Origin: Terriglobia bacterium | GTDB taxonomy: Bacteria > Acidobacteriota > Terriglobia > Acidiferrales > UBA7541 | Assembly: GCA_020072785.1 (NCBI GenBank) | Contig: JAIQGG010000005.1 | Span: 62,001-126,000 of the forward strand | DNA: 64,000 bases | Reading direction: 5' to 3' | In this document: in pieces, positions 8,357-18,019 of the stretch | Layout: the number at the start of each line of letters is the position of its first letter | Numbering within the stretch: the first letter of the stretch is position 1 | Notes under the pieces: model-generated | The model's database searches: none | What the model was told of the DNA's origin: nothing | The model's input: only the letters and a program-made list of their open reading frames with translations | Program-made: the position numbers and the translations under genes

Positions 8357-8787
8357 GTCTCCGGCCTCCTGCTCCCTTACCCTGCAACTCCGTCGGGCTG
8401 CCCTCCGGCCAGGTTGTTCTGGGCCGCTTTCCAGTGTAGACCGCGTGCCAAGCGGCTTGCGAGTCTCTGCGCAGCAGATAGAGGCTGGTTTCCAGATGAG
8501 GGGCCCAGAACCCACAGAGACGGTGTTGACCTTGAATTGCAGATCATAGTCCATATTACGCCGGGACAGGACATCAGCTGGGCCATGATGCGATAGTTCG
8601 GTGCGTGAAATAACGCACTCAGGGTTATTTCACGCATTCTGAAGTAAACGACGTAAGGCGATTTGGCGGTCGTTTTATAGTTATATCTATGTTTTTCAGC
8701 AACATATGAAGACACATTAGAAACTCTTGGAAATGGATGAAGAATTGCACATTTCAGGGTAACATCTCTTAATTATAAGGACCAAAC
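8357..8787. other. Intergenic region between tRNA terminator and the Rrf2 gene
   Basis: About 430 bases without a convincing gene. The first half is GC-rich, the second half AT-rich and promoter-like (several TATA-type hexamers between 8675 and 8780). A perfect 12-bp inverted repeat sits at 8603-8635. No family-like peptide is seen in any frame. Confidence 0.55.
8603..8635. promoter_or_regulatory. Perfect 12-bp inverted repeat, operator or RNA hairpin
   Basis: GCGTGAAATAAC (8603-8614) and GTTATTTCACGC (8624-8635) are exact reverse complements separated by 9 bases. No T-run follows on either strand, which argues against a simple terminator. It lies about 150 bases upstream of the Rrf2 gene and may be an operator for it or for another regulator. 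Confidence 0.5.
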
Positions 8788-9216
8788 TTGAACGGATTGC
8801 CCATTACGGTTCGTTATGCGATCAAGATTTTAATCTTTCTTGCGCTCACGGCCGGACATTCGATTTCCGCAAGTGAATTGGCCCGGCTCACCCGCATTCC
8901 CCATTCCCAGGTGGCAAAGGTTCTGCATGCCCTGCGTTGGGGGGGACTGACCCGGTCGCGCCGCGGCTTGCACGGCGGCTACGAGCTCCGGATGAACCCG
9001 GAAGAGATTCGCGTGGAACAAGTTATGAAGCTCTTTCTCCCCGTGGAGGAGGAGCCCCAGCCGGATGCTGCGGATGATCCGTTCCTGCAGGTCTGGACGG
9101 AGACCGAAGCCCGCTCGCAGCAGGAATGGAAGCAGTTGACGATTGCGGAACTCAGCCGGCGCATGCCACCGCACGCGGCGGATTGGGACAAGCTGACCGC
9201 GGGCAGGCAATTGTGA
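8788..9216 (+). CDS. Rrf2-family transcriptional regulator without cysteines
   Basis: Winged-helix DNA-binding protein of 142 residues. The N-terminal part matches the Rrf2 pattern: 'RYAIKILIFLALTAG' helix, 'ISASELARLTRIPHSQVAKVLHALRWGGLTRSRRGLHGGYEL' helix-turn-helix and wing. IscR- and NsrR-type members bind an Fe-S cluster through three cysteines after the wing; this protein contains no cysteine at all, so it cannot use that mechanism. The C-terminal half is acidic ('VEEEPQPDAADDPF') and unlike the classic members. It starts with TTG, supported by AAGGA at 8777-8781. It is the first gene of the electron-transfer block and probably its regulator, by position. Confidence 0.8.
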   Translation: MNGLPITVRYAIKILIFLALTAGHSISASELARLTRIPHSQVAKVLHALRWGGLTRSRRGLHGGYELRMNPEEIRVEQVMKLFLPVEEEPQPDAADDPFLQVWTETEARSQQEWKQLTIAELSRRMPPHAADWDKLTAGRQL

Positions 9217-9279
9217 GGGCCAGACAGCAGCAAAGTTGCAGGCTTTATAGACCCCAAATTGAAAAAAGAGGAGGGCTAG

Positions 9280-10740
9280 ATGTTTGACCGAAAGAGCAAT
9301 TCGATTCTCGTGGTGACGAGCCTGCTGGCGGGGATGTTCGTCTACCTGCTGTTTGTGTCCACGACGCGGGTTTCGGCCATCCCGGCATTTGCACGCAAGT
9401 ACCAGACTTCTTGCACCACCTGCCACAACAACTACCCGGAGCTGAACGATTTCGGAGAGGCGTTCAAAAAGAACGGTTTCAAATTTCCCAAGGACGACGA
9501 GGTCTTCGTGAAAGAGCCGCCGGTGATGCTCGGCGCCAAGGCCCAGAAGGAAGCCTTCCCCGGCGCCGTCTATCCGGGCGAGATTCCTGGCTCGATCCCG
9601 ATCGGCTTCCGCTATTCGGGAGCGTTCGCTTTGAACAGCAAGCAGCCCCAGGCGGCCGGCTATGTGCCGCGCACGGATCTGTTCGCACCAGACACGCTTG
9701 CGTTGATCGCCGCGGGAAGTTTTGGGCCGAACATTTCGTTCTGGATTGACGACGATGTCTCTGCCGGCGGTTCGGGAGCGGAAGGCGGACTGGGCGACGG
9801 GTATCTGAAGTTCAACGACCTGGGCCACTATCTCAAGCTGCCCAAGGACTCCCTTAACGTGCGGTTCGGACAGTTTGAGCTCGATTTGCCTTTCAGCCAG
9901 GCGCGATCGGTCTATGCATCGGAGTACGACATCTACGGTCAGGCGAGTGTTGCCGGCGCCTGGGGCCCCACCGCTACCCTGTCTGGCGAGCCCACGACAA
10001 ATAACCCATTCGTGCTGGGTGCTTCGCAGCGGGGCATCGAGATCGGCGGCTATCCCAACGATGGGAATTTCTCCTGGTCCATCGCGGTGACGAACGGCAG
10101 CAATGACGGCTCCGCAGCGCGCAATTCCAAAGACGTCTACGTCCGCGTCTCCCAGAAATTCAATCTGGAACGCGACTCCGCCGCGCGCAAAGAAGTGCAG
10201 GCCGCCGGACCCACCGGTCCGCGGGACCACTCCTCGATTCGCGTCGGGGGGTTCTACTACTACGGCCGCAACGCACAGAACATCCCCGGCACGGACCAGA
10301 CATATTCCTTCCTGGGCACGATCCGCGAGCCCTTCTACCGGGTTGGCACGGACCTGCGTTTCAAGTATCGTCACATGGAACTGTTCGGCCTGCTGATGTA
10401 CGGCCACGACCAGAATCATCTCGTGGATACGGAAAGCGAAACGATCAGTGCGGGCCGTCCGGTAACTTTCAGCGGCGGTTTCGCGGGCTTGAACTACTGG
10501 ATCTATCCGTGGATGATTGCCACCTTGCGCTATGATGCGGTAAATTCTCCGGCGGACTTTCTGAATGGGGTATCCAAGAATGGGACCCGCAACCGCGTCA
10601 GCCCGGGCCTGCAGATGCTGGTCCGCAGCAACATCAAGCTGGTATTCGAGTACCAGCATCACTGGGAGCAGCCCATACCCGATTCCAACCTCTTCTTCCG
10701 GCCTAACACGTTCGTATCCGGAATTGACTACTCCTTCTAA
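9280..10740 (+). CDS. Cyc2-like monoheme cytochrome c fused to outer-membrane porin
   Basis: The 486-residue protein has a signal peptide or anchor (about 8-33), then a short cytochrome segment 'IPAFARKYQTSCTTCHNNYP' with one heme site (Cys45, Cys48, His49) followed by 'LNDFGEAFKKNGF'. The rest is a beta-barrel with alternating aromatic strands and a C-terminal Phe ('SGIDYSF'), as in outer-membrane porins. This order (PxFAR, CxxCH, LxxFGxxFK, then porin) is the architecture known from Cyc2 fused cytochrome-porins, which take electrons from Fe(II) outside the cell. Related barrel cytochromes of unknown substrate are also found in Acidobacteriota, so Fe(II) as donor is inference. AGGAGGG precedes the ATG. 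A cupredoxin gene follows 76 bases downstream. Confidence 0.75.
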   Translation: MFDRKSNSILVVTSLLAGMFVYLLFVSTTRVSAIPAFARKYQTSCTTCHNNYPELNDFGEAFKKNGFKFPKDDEVFVKEPPVMLGAKAQKEAFPGAVYPGEIPGSIPIGFRYSGAFALNSKQPQAAGYVPRTDLFAPDTLALIAAGSFGPNISFWIDDDVSAGGSGAEGGLGDGYLKFNDLGHYLKLPKDSLNVRFGQFELDLPFSQARSVYASEYDIYGQASVAGAWGPTATLSGEPTTNNPFVLGASQRGIEIGGYPNDGNFSWSIAVTNGSNDGSAARNSKDVYVRVSQKFNLERDSAARKEVQAAGPTGPRDHSSIRVGGFYYYGRNAQNIPGTDQTYSFLGTIREPFYRVGTDLRFKYRHMELFGLLMYGHDQNHLVDTESETISAGRPVTFSGGFAGLNYWIYPWMIATLRYDAVNSPADFLNGVSKNGTRNRVSPGLQMLVRSNIKLVFEYQHHWEQPIPDSNLFFRPNTFVSGIDYSF

Positions 10741-10754
10741 GGAACGGTCAGGGA

Positions 10755-10782
10755 AGGGCCGGGGCCTGGCGGCTCCGGCCCT
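10755..10782 (+). promoter_or_regulatory. GC-rich hairpin between porin and cupredoxin genes
   Basis: 8-bp perfect stem AGGGCCGG / CCGGCCCT with a 12-base loop, 14 bases after the porin stop. There is no T-run, so it may be an RNA-stabilising or attenuating hairpin within the operon rather than a terminator. Confidence 0.45.
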
Positions 10783-10816
10783 AACAAATTTCTGTACACT
10801 AAAAGGGAGAAAAACG

Positions 10817-11428
10817 ATGAAAAAGATGAACACTCTGGCGTTGCTTGTGACGGCACCCCTGGTCATGCTCGGGCTCGCAGGCGCGGTGCAGGCTGGGGAG
10901 ATCAAAGGCAAGGTGAGCGTGCAGGGTTTGAAATCAGCGGAGAACATCGCTGTTTACGTGGATGAGATCCCGGGCAAGACCTTCCCGGCCCCGGCGCAGC
11001 CTATTGTGATCGATCAGATCAAGATGTCCTTTATCCCGCATGTGGTGGTGGTCTTGAAGGGCACGACAGTGGATTTCCTGAACAGCGACCCGGTCGGGCA
11101 CAACGTGTATTGGCCCTCTGTGAGCGGCAATAAGAAGCTGGCGCACAATCTTGGAACGTGGCCGAAGGGACAGAAAAAGCCATTCCAATTCAATGATCTC
11201 GGTGTAGCATCGCTGCTTTGCAACGTGCACCCGGAGATGTCCGGCTACGTCGTGGTCGTGGCCACGCCCTATTTTGCGGTGACTGGGAAGGACGGCTCGT
11301 TCGTGATCAAGGACGTACCGGCCGGGACCTATACGCTGAAGAGCTGGAGCGAGGACGGCAAGCCCACGAGCCAGAGCGTCACCGTCGGCGCCGGCGCAGC
11401 AGAAGTGGCATTGACCGTAAAGAAGTAA
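10817..11428 (+). CDS. Exported cupredoxin-like type 1 copper protein
   Basis: Periplasmic protein of 203 residues with a signal peptide ending near 'AVQAG' (about residue 27). The cupredoxin core shows a full type 1 copper ligand set: His95 in 'DPVGHNVYW' and Cys135, His138, Met141 in 'LLCNVHPEM'. Residues about 150-203 form a small carboxypeptidase-regulatory-like beta-domain ('GKDGSFVIKDVPAGTYTLKSW'). The most likely role is a soluble electron carrier, comparable in position to rusticyanin-type carriers that receive electrons from Cyc2, but the partner is inferred. Start chosen at ATG 10817 because of GGGAG upstream and the signal peptide; a longer frame upstream overlaps the porin and is not credible. 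Confidence 0.85.
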   Translation: MKKMNTLALLVTAPLVMLGLAGAVQAGEIKGKVSVQGLKSAENIAVYVDEIPGKTFPAPAQPIVIDQIKMSFIPHVVVVLKGTTVDFLNSDPVGHNVYWPSVSGNKKLAHNLGTWPKGQKKPFQFNDLGVASLLCNVHPEMSGYVVVVATPYFAVTGKDGSFVIKDVPAGTYTLKSWSEDGKPTSQSVTVGAGAAEVALTVKK

Positions 11429-11458
11429 GGTTACTGCTACGCTTCCCGGAGGAATGCC

Positions 11459-13411
11459 ATTACGACTCGGACGAAACTGGTGGACCTGGACTGGCTGGAA
11501 TCGAATTTCCCTTGCATGCAGGCCTGTCCGGTCCACACGCAGGCGGGGCGGTATGTTTCCTTGATCGCGGAAGGCCGCTACGAGGAAGCCTACCGCTACG
11601 CCCGTTCTCCCAATCCTTTTGCGTCGGTTTGCGGGCGGGTGTGCGGCCACCCCTGCGAACCGGCCTGCCGGCGCGGAAAATTCGACGCGCCCATCTCCAT
11701 CCGCGCACTCAAGCGCTTTCTGACCGAGCGCCATGGGCCGGAATCGCGCAATCCAGTGGATGTGCTGTCCAATCAAAAGCAACTGGTGCAACGGGAAAAA
11801 GTGGCGATCATCGGTTCCGGACCGGCGGGCCTCTCGGCGGCGCACGATCTGGCGTTGCTGGGCTATGCGGTGACCGTTTTTGATGCGGCGGCGGTGCCCG
11901 GCGGCATGATGCACCTGGGCATTCCGGAATACCGCTTACCGCGCGACGTTCTGCAGGCGCAGATCCGCGAAATTCTGGAGCTCGGTCCGGAACTGAAGCT
12001 GAATATGCGCCTAGGGCGGGATTTTTCTCTCGCCGACCTGCGCCAGCAGGGCTATAAGGCCGTGCTGATGGCTTTCGGACTGCACCGCAGCCGGGATCTC
12101 AATCTGCCGGGCAACGATCTCGACGGGGTGGTCAAGGGCATCGATTTCCTGCTGAACGTAAACCTCGGCTACCGCTTCTCCATAGGCAAGCAGGTGGTGG
12201 TGATCGGCGGCGGCAACGTGGCCATTGACGTGGCGCGCTCGGCAATGCGCGAGCAGCAGCAGAAACTGGTGACTGACATAGCGGGTGTAGTGCTCCCCAA
12301 CGAGCTGACGTCAAGTGAAATGGACGTAGCCATGAAGGAGTTCATGGACGTCTCGCGCGCCGCGCTGCGCATGGGGGCGCGCGAAGTGCATCTGGTCTGC
12401 CTGGAATCACGGGCGGAGATGCCCGCATCGGAAGAAGAGATCGCGGAGGGCCTGGAAGAAGGCATCCGCATGCACCCTTCGCTGGGCCCGAAGCAGTTTG
12501 TGGGAAAGAAGGGCAAGCTGACCGGGCTGGAAGTGATTCGCTGCACATCGGTCTTCGACGAGCAGCACCGGTTCAGTCCGAAGTTCGCGGAAGGCACGGA
12601 GCACGTCATTCCCTGCGACACGGTAATTCTGGCGATCGGGCAGGCTTCCGACCTGTCCTTTCTGACGCCCGCGGACGGGATCGAGGCTACGCGCCAGGGA
12701 ACGCTGAAAATCAATCCGGAAACGCTGATGACCACGGCGCCGGGAATCTTCGCGGCAGGAGACATCGCCTTCGGGCCGCGGCTGATCATCAACGCCGTGG
12801 CCGACGGCAAGAAGGCGGCCGAGCAGATTGACAAGTACCTGCGCGGGGCGGAATGGAAGCCGAAGTCCAAGTACGTACGCGTGACGGTTCTTGATCACCA
12901 CGAGATGGCCGAGCACTACGACGAATATTCGCGCCTGCCGGTTCCCGTGATTCCATTGGAACGGCGCACGGGAGTGGCCGAAGTCGAGGTGGGATTCACG
13001 GAAGCGCAGGCCCGCGCCGAAGCCACGCGCTGCCTGAAGTGCTGGATCAACACGATCTTCGAAGGCACGGAAGCCAGCGGCAGCGAATGCATTCTCTGCG
13101 GCGGGTGCGTGGACGTCTGTCCGGAAAACTGCCTGCGGCTGGTGCCGCTGAGCCAGTTTGCCTTTACGGAGGAGACCAAGACGCGGCTGGCGGAGGAGGC
13201 GGACTCCCGGGGCATGGATCTGCAGCACGTCGCGGCGGAGGAACTGGGCGCGGCTGAGGGTTCGGTGATGGTCAAGGACGAATCGGTGTGCATTCGCTGC
13301 GGCCTCTGCGCGGAGCGCTGCCCGGTACACACCATCACCATGGAAGCTTTCGAAGTGGTGGATCACGATCCGGATCTGGTATCCATTGAGGAGATGGTGC
13401 TTCGGCCATGA
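11459..13411 (+). CDS. GltD-like FAD/NAD(P) oxidoreductase with 4Fe-4S clusters, possible ATT start
   Basis: Cytoplasmic flavoprotein of about 650 residues resembling the small subunit of glutamate synthase and related electron-transfer proteins. An N-terminal Cys-rich domain ('FPCMQACPVHT', 'CGRVCGHPCEPACRRG') binds 4Fe-4S clusters. Two Rossmann folds follow: 'VAIIGSGPAGLSAAHDL' for FAD and 'VVVIGGGNVAIDVARSA' for NAD(P), then the 'ILAIGQASDLSF' and 'GIFAAGDIAFGPRLII' motifs. The C-terminus carries two ferredoxin motifs ('CILCGGCVDVCPENC', 'CIRCGLCAERCPVHT'). No strong SD precedes the GTG at 11480; GGAGGA at 11448-11453 is placed 5 bases before an ATT that opens 'ITTRTKLVDLDW', so ATT at 11459 is proposed as the start. 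It overlaps the Rieske gene by 4 bases, which suggests it works with the Rieske/cytochrome b complex. Confidence 0.85.
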   Translation: MTTRTKLVDLDWLESNFPCMQACPVHTQAGRYVSLIAEGRYEEAYRYARSPNPFASVCGRVCGHPCEPACRRGKFDAPISIRALKRFLTERHGPESRNPVDVLSNQKQLVQREKVAIIGSGPAGLSAAHDLALLGYAVTVFDAAAVPGGMMHLGIPEYRLPRDVLQAQIREILELGPELKLNMRLGRDFSLADLRQQGYKAVLMAFGLHRSRDLNLPGNDLDGVVKGIDFLLNVNLGYRFSIGKQVVVIGGGNVAIDVARSAMREQQQKLVTDIAGVVLPNELTSSEMDVAMKEFMDVSRAALRMGAREVHLVCLESRAEMPASEEEIAEGLEEGIRMHPSLGPKQFVGKKGKLTGLEVIRCTSVFDEQHRFSPKFAEGTEHVIPCDTVILAIGQASDLSFLTPADGIEATRQGTLKINPETLMTTAPGIFAAGDIAFGPRLIINAVADGKKAAEQIDKYLRGAEWKPKSKYVRVTVLDHHEMAEHYDEYSRLPVPVIPLERRTGVAEVEVGFTEAQARAEATRCLKCWINTIFEGTEASGSECILCGGCVDVCPENCLRLVPLSQFAFTEETKTRLAEEADSRGMDLQHVAAEELGAAEGSVMVKDESVCIRCGLCAERCPVHTITMEAFEVVDHDPDLVSIEEMVLRP

Positions 13412-13917
13412 GCGACACAAAACATCCGTCTTCTGCGGGCGAAACTCCCGCAGAGCAGCGGGGCAACGGCATAACGCGGCGCGACTTCCTGAACGAAGTC
13501 ACGCTGGGCGCCCTGGGCATAGCGGGCCTGGGCTCCGTGGTGGTGACCTACCAATATTTTTCGCCCAATGTCCTGTTCGAGCCCTCGATGACATTCCGCG
13601 CCGGCAGCCCCGACCTGTATCCGGACAATTCCGTGAGCTTCCTCCAGGACCAGCAGGTCTACATTGTGCGCCTGCCGGAAGGCTTTTATGCGGTATCGGC
13701 GGTGTGCACGCACCTGGGCTGCATCACGCAGTGGAAGCCCGACCTAGGGATCATCGCCTGCCCCTGCCACGGCAGCAAATTCAAGCGGGACGGCACGAAG
13801 ATTGAAGGGCCGGCGCCGCGCCCCTTGCCGCATTTTGCCATCAGCCTGACCGCCGATGGGGACCTGCTGGTGGATAAGCTGCAAGTCGTGCAACCGAAGC
13901 AAGTTCTGAAAGTCTGA
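13408..13917 (+). CDS. Rieske [2Fe-2S] iron-sulfur subunit
   Basis: High-potential electron-transfer subunit of a cytochrome bc/b6f-type complex, 169 residues. An N-terminal Tat-like 'TRRDFLNEVTLGALGIAGLG' segment anchors and exports it. The cluster-binding motifs are 'CTHLGC' (Cys100, His102, Cys105) and 'CPCHGS' (Cys118, Cys120, His121), including the extra disulfide-forming cysteines. It overlaps the upstream flavoprotein gene by 4 bases (ATGA) and is followed at 9 bases by cytochrome b, so the genes are translated together. Confidence 0.95.
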   Translation: MSDTKHPSSAGETPAEQRGNGITRRDFLNEVTLGALGIAGLGSVVVTYQYFSPNVLFEPSMTFRAGSPDLYPDNSVSFLQDQQVYIVRLPEGFYAVSAVCTHLGCITQWKPDLGIIACPCHGSKFKRDGTKIEGPAPRPLPHFAISLTADGDLLVDKLQVVQPKQVLKV

Positions 13918-13926
13918 GGAATAACG

Positions 13927-14659
13927 ATGGCCACGACGTTGCAATCCTCTCTCGAGCGGCTCCGCGCGACGCGGGTCTGGAAGTCCATATTCCGGCGCGG
14001 TCCGGCGCTGACCAACCGCTCGCGCAGCCAAGCGGTCTTCGGCAACCTGTTCCTGCACTGGCTGCCGGTGAAGGTGCGCGAGAAGGCGCTGCGGGTGCGC
14101 GCTTCCTACTACCTGGGATCCATCTCGTTTCTGCTGTTCCTCGCCCTGACGGTCTCCGGTATTCTCCTGATGTTCTATTACCACCCGGCGGTGCCGCAGG
14201 CCTACCAGGACATGAAGGACCTGCGCTTTGTGGTTTCCAACGGGGTCTTCCTGCGCAACGTGCACCGGCTGGCGGCGCACCTGATGGTGCTGCTGGTCTT
14301 CTGGCATATGTTCCACGTCTTCTACCGCGGGGGGTACAAGCCGCCGCATGAGTTCAACTGGGTGGTGGGAGTGATTCTGCTGCTGGTGACGCTGTTCCTG
14401 AGCTACACGGGCTATCTGCTGCCGTGGGACCAACTGGCGTTCTGGGCGATCACGGTGGGCAGCAACATCATTTCGGCGATGCCATTCGTAGGCAGCAAGA
14501 TGCGGTTCACATTGCTGGGCGGACACGTGGTGGGAGAAAACGCGCTGCTGCGCTTCTACGTGCTGCACGTCGTGGTGCTGCCGCTGGTCGCGTTTTTCTT
14601 CATCGGGGTCCATTTCTGGCGGGTGCAAAAAGACGGCGGTCTAACGGTACGGTCCAAAA

Positions 14660-14676
<17 letters not shown>
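13927..14676 (+). CDS. Cytochrome b, N-terminal (b6-like) subunit
   Basis: Integral membrane protein of 249 residues with about four transmembrane helices. Two pairs of heme-ligating histidines are visible in '[20 protein letters not shown]' and in the late helix '[22 protein letters not shown]'. The quinol-oxidation region '[20 protein letters not shown]' lies between. Together with the next gene it forms a split cytochrome b like that of b6f and of many non-proteobacterial complexes. The gene overlaps the next one by 17 bases. Confidence 0.94.
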
Positions 14677-15359
<683 letters not shown>

Positions 15360-15370
<11 letters not shown>

Positions 15371-17507
15371 AGAGATGGGCAAAGTTTCGTACCGCATGCG
15401 GCTGGTCTTTGCCGCCAGCAGCCTGCTCTTTGTGGCGGTGCTGGCGGTTTCCCCGGTCAAAGACCTGCTCCGCGAATGGAAGCACTACAAGCGCGGGTAT
15501 TTGCAGTTCGCCAGGACGCGGCCGGACACCAAGCGCCTGACCGCGGATTACCACCCGGATCTCGACCAGATCTGGATCCCAGAGATGAACGTGGTGGACC
15601 GTTGCACCTCGTGCCATCAGGGAATCACGCAGCCGACGCTGGCGGATGCCTCCGTGCCGCAACCGTACCGGGCGCACCCGCCCATTCCACACCGCGTCCG
15701 GGATTGGGGCTGCACGCCCTGTCATCGCGGGCAGGGAGTGGCCACAGAAGTCGCCGAAGCGCATGAGACCACGCTGGCCTGGGAACAGCCGATCCTGCCG
15801 GGACGGTACTTGCAAGGGGCCTGCGGCTCGTGCCACCACGACGCCCGGCCGGAACTCCCGAAGCTGAATCGCGGAAGAGAGTTGCTGGAGAGCCACAACT
15901 GCGCGGGCTGCCACCGCCTGCAGGATATCGAGCGCCGAGAAATGCAGGGACCGGACCTGACCAGCGTGGGCACCAAGGTCAGCCGCGCATGGATCTACAA
16001 GTGGCTGAAAGAGCCGCGCACCATCGTGGACGATTCCGGAAACGTCAAGGTCAACGGCTACGAGACGGAAGAATCCCCGCGCATGCCGCAGTTCCGCCTG
16101 ACCGAGCAAGAGCTGCGGGATCTTTCCGCATACCTCAGTGCGCAGCGCAGCCAGCCCGTGGCGCCGTACAAGTTCAGCCCCGCGGTGGTGGCCAAGTGGG
16201 CGAAGCGGCCCGACGTGGTGGACCAGGGCGAGCTGCGCTTCCGGCAGATGTTCTGCAGCACCTGCCACTCGTTTGCGGTCACCCGGGCGGGAGAGACCAC
16301 ACTCATCGGCGGCAACATTGGCCCGGAGTTGACCAAAGTCGGCAGCAAGGTGAATCCCGACTGGCTGGTGGCCTGGCTGCGCAACCCGCAGGGCTACCTG
16401 GCGCACAGCAAGATGCCGCGGTATGAATGGAGCGACGAGGACCTCTTCACGGTCACCCGCTACATCCAGGCCAAGCTCAGCGATTCCGACTTGCTCAGTG
16501 ACGTGCCGCAACTCAGCGCGGCAACAACGGAAGAGATCGCGAGCGGCAAGAGGATCTTCTCCGAGAAGGGCTGCGCCAGCTGCCACGCCGTGGGAGGCAG
16601 CGGCACGCAGAAGGACTTCGGTCCGGATCTCTCGGCGCTGGGCAGCAAGAACGTTTCCCAGCTGGAGTTCGGCACGTCGAAGATACCGCGGAATCTGATC
16701 TCCTACATTCAGGCCAAGATCACCGACCCGCGTTCGGTGAATTCGGCCGCGCGCATGCCGCAATACAACTTCAATGCGGCCGACCTGGATGCCATCACCA
16801 CTGCCCTGCTGAGCATGACCGGCCCGCCGGCCACCAGCGCTCTGCAGAAGCTGACCATTCCGCGGGCCAATCCGCAGTTCCAGCCCGCCGGGGAATTCGC
16901 CCGGGTCTACGAACGCTATCGGTGCGCGGATTGCCACAAATTCAACGGCTACGGCGGGGACCTGGCTCCCGACCTCAGCTATGAAGGCAGCCGCGCGCAG
17001 CGGCAGTGGATCATCAGCTTCCTGAAGAATCCGCAGACGCTACGCCCGACGCTGACCTTCCGCATGCCGCAGTTCAACATGAGCGACCGCGAGGCCGCCA
17101 CCCTGGCCGATTATCTGAGCATGGTGATGCAGAGTCCAAACGTGAGGCAGGAGGCGGTGAGCGCGAAAGATCTGACGCCCGCACAGGCCGCACTGGGCAA
17201 GGAGCTCTACGAAGTGAAATACCAGTGCCAGTCCTGCCACACCATCGGATCCGGCGGGGGATACGTGGGGCCAAATCTGAACAACGCCGGCAACTGGCTG
17301 AAGCCGGAATGGATCGCGGCGTGGCTCAGCAACCCGCAGGCGCTGGCGCCGGGAACCATCGAGCCGCGCCGCAGCATGACGGACGGGGAGATCAAGGCGC
17401 TCACCGCGTACCTGATGACCCAGCGGCAGAGCGGCGGCAAGGCCGCGCAAAAGCACGCTGCGGTGCACGGCACCACGCCGGGCGGAAACGGGGTGGCCGG
17501 ACAATGA
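15360..17507 (+). CDS. Octaheme membrane-anchored cytochrome c
   Basis: Large 715-residue cytochrome with an N-terminal transmembrane segment ('LVFAASSLLFVAVLAVSPV') and the remainder outside the cytoplasmic membrane. Eight CxxCH sites are visible: CTSCH (82), CTPCH (118), CGSCH (155), CAGCH (181), CSTCH (299), CASCH (405), CADCH (522) and CQSCH (623). Heme motifs 1-4 cluster; motifs 5-8 each sit in a class I cytochrome c-like module with a distal Met in 'RMPQF/RMPQY/KMPRY'-type loops, so the protein looks like repeated modules. It probably takes the place of cytochrome f or c1 in the Rieske/b complex and wires it to periplasmic carriers. It overlaps cytochrome b by 11 bases and the next gene by 4. 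Confidence 0.92.
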
Positions 17508-18019
17508 GACACCGCAGCTTGCTGCTCCTCTTCGCGCTTCCGATCCTGCTCGGTGTTCAGGGCTGCCATAAGGCGGCCGCGCCGGCGAAGCCGGACCCGC
17601 TGCGCAACGCCTACGACGTGGAAGTGGACGCCAATGATCCCACGCACCTGATCCCGCTCAGCTACCAGCAGGCCCAGGGCAAGCGCGTCTTCTACGCGGA
17701 TTGCGTGTGGTGCCACGCCGATGCCACTCCGGCCGGGCCGTCCAACCGCAGCAACCTCACTCCCGTACCGCCGCTGATGAACGACGGCGCTACGCTGAAC
17801 GGGGTCACCGACGAGTTCATGCAGAGCATCATCACACTGGGTGGGAGCGCCATGGGCAAGTCTGCTATGATGCCTCCCTGGGGCCGGACGCTTTCCCCGG
17901 ACGAAGTCAAAGCGGTGATCGCCTATACCCGGGCCATTGCACAGCCGGCGTATCAGCCACCGGCGCGGGCGGCGTCACCCTACTCGAGGGAAACGGGACC
18001 CGGGCCCGCGACGAAATGA
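17504..18019 (+). CDS. Monoheme cytochrome c lipoprotein
   Basis: Exported class I-like cytochrome c of 171 residues. The signal peptide ends in a lipobox-like 'VQGC' (Cys21). One heme site, 'CVWCH' (Cys67-Cys70-His71), and a downstream 'MGKSAMMPPWGRTLSPDEV' region provides the axial Met. The C-terminus is Pro/Ala-rich. Start is ATG 17504, overlapping the octaheme stop by 4 bases; a longer frame upstream is only a shadow. It is a likely mobile or tethered acceptor of electrons from the octaheme subunit. Confidence 0.9.
   Translation: MRHRSLLLLFALPILLGVQGCHKAAAPAKPDPLRNAYDVEVDANDPTHLIPLSYQQAQGKRVFYADCVWCHADATPAGPSNRSNLTPVPPLMNDGATLNGVTDEFMQSIITLGGSAMGKSAMMPPWGRTLSPDEVKAVIAYTRAIAQPAYQPPARAASPYSRETGPGPATK

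Noticed and set aside
8830-10947. Minus-strand frame of 705 residues opposite the Rrf2 and porin genes
   Set aside because: It is an antisense shadow typical of high-GC coding DNA; the plus strand carries a signal peptide, heme motif, barrel and good ribosome binding sites.
11454-11480. ATG at 11454 as start of the flavoprotein
   Set aside because: It is in a different frame from the flavoprotein and its own frame shows no family features; it would need an indel to be used.
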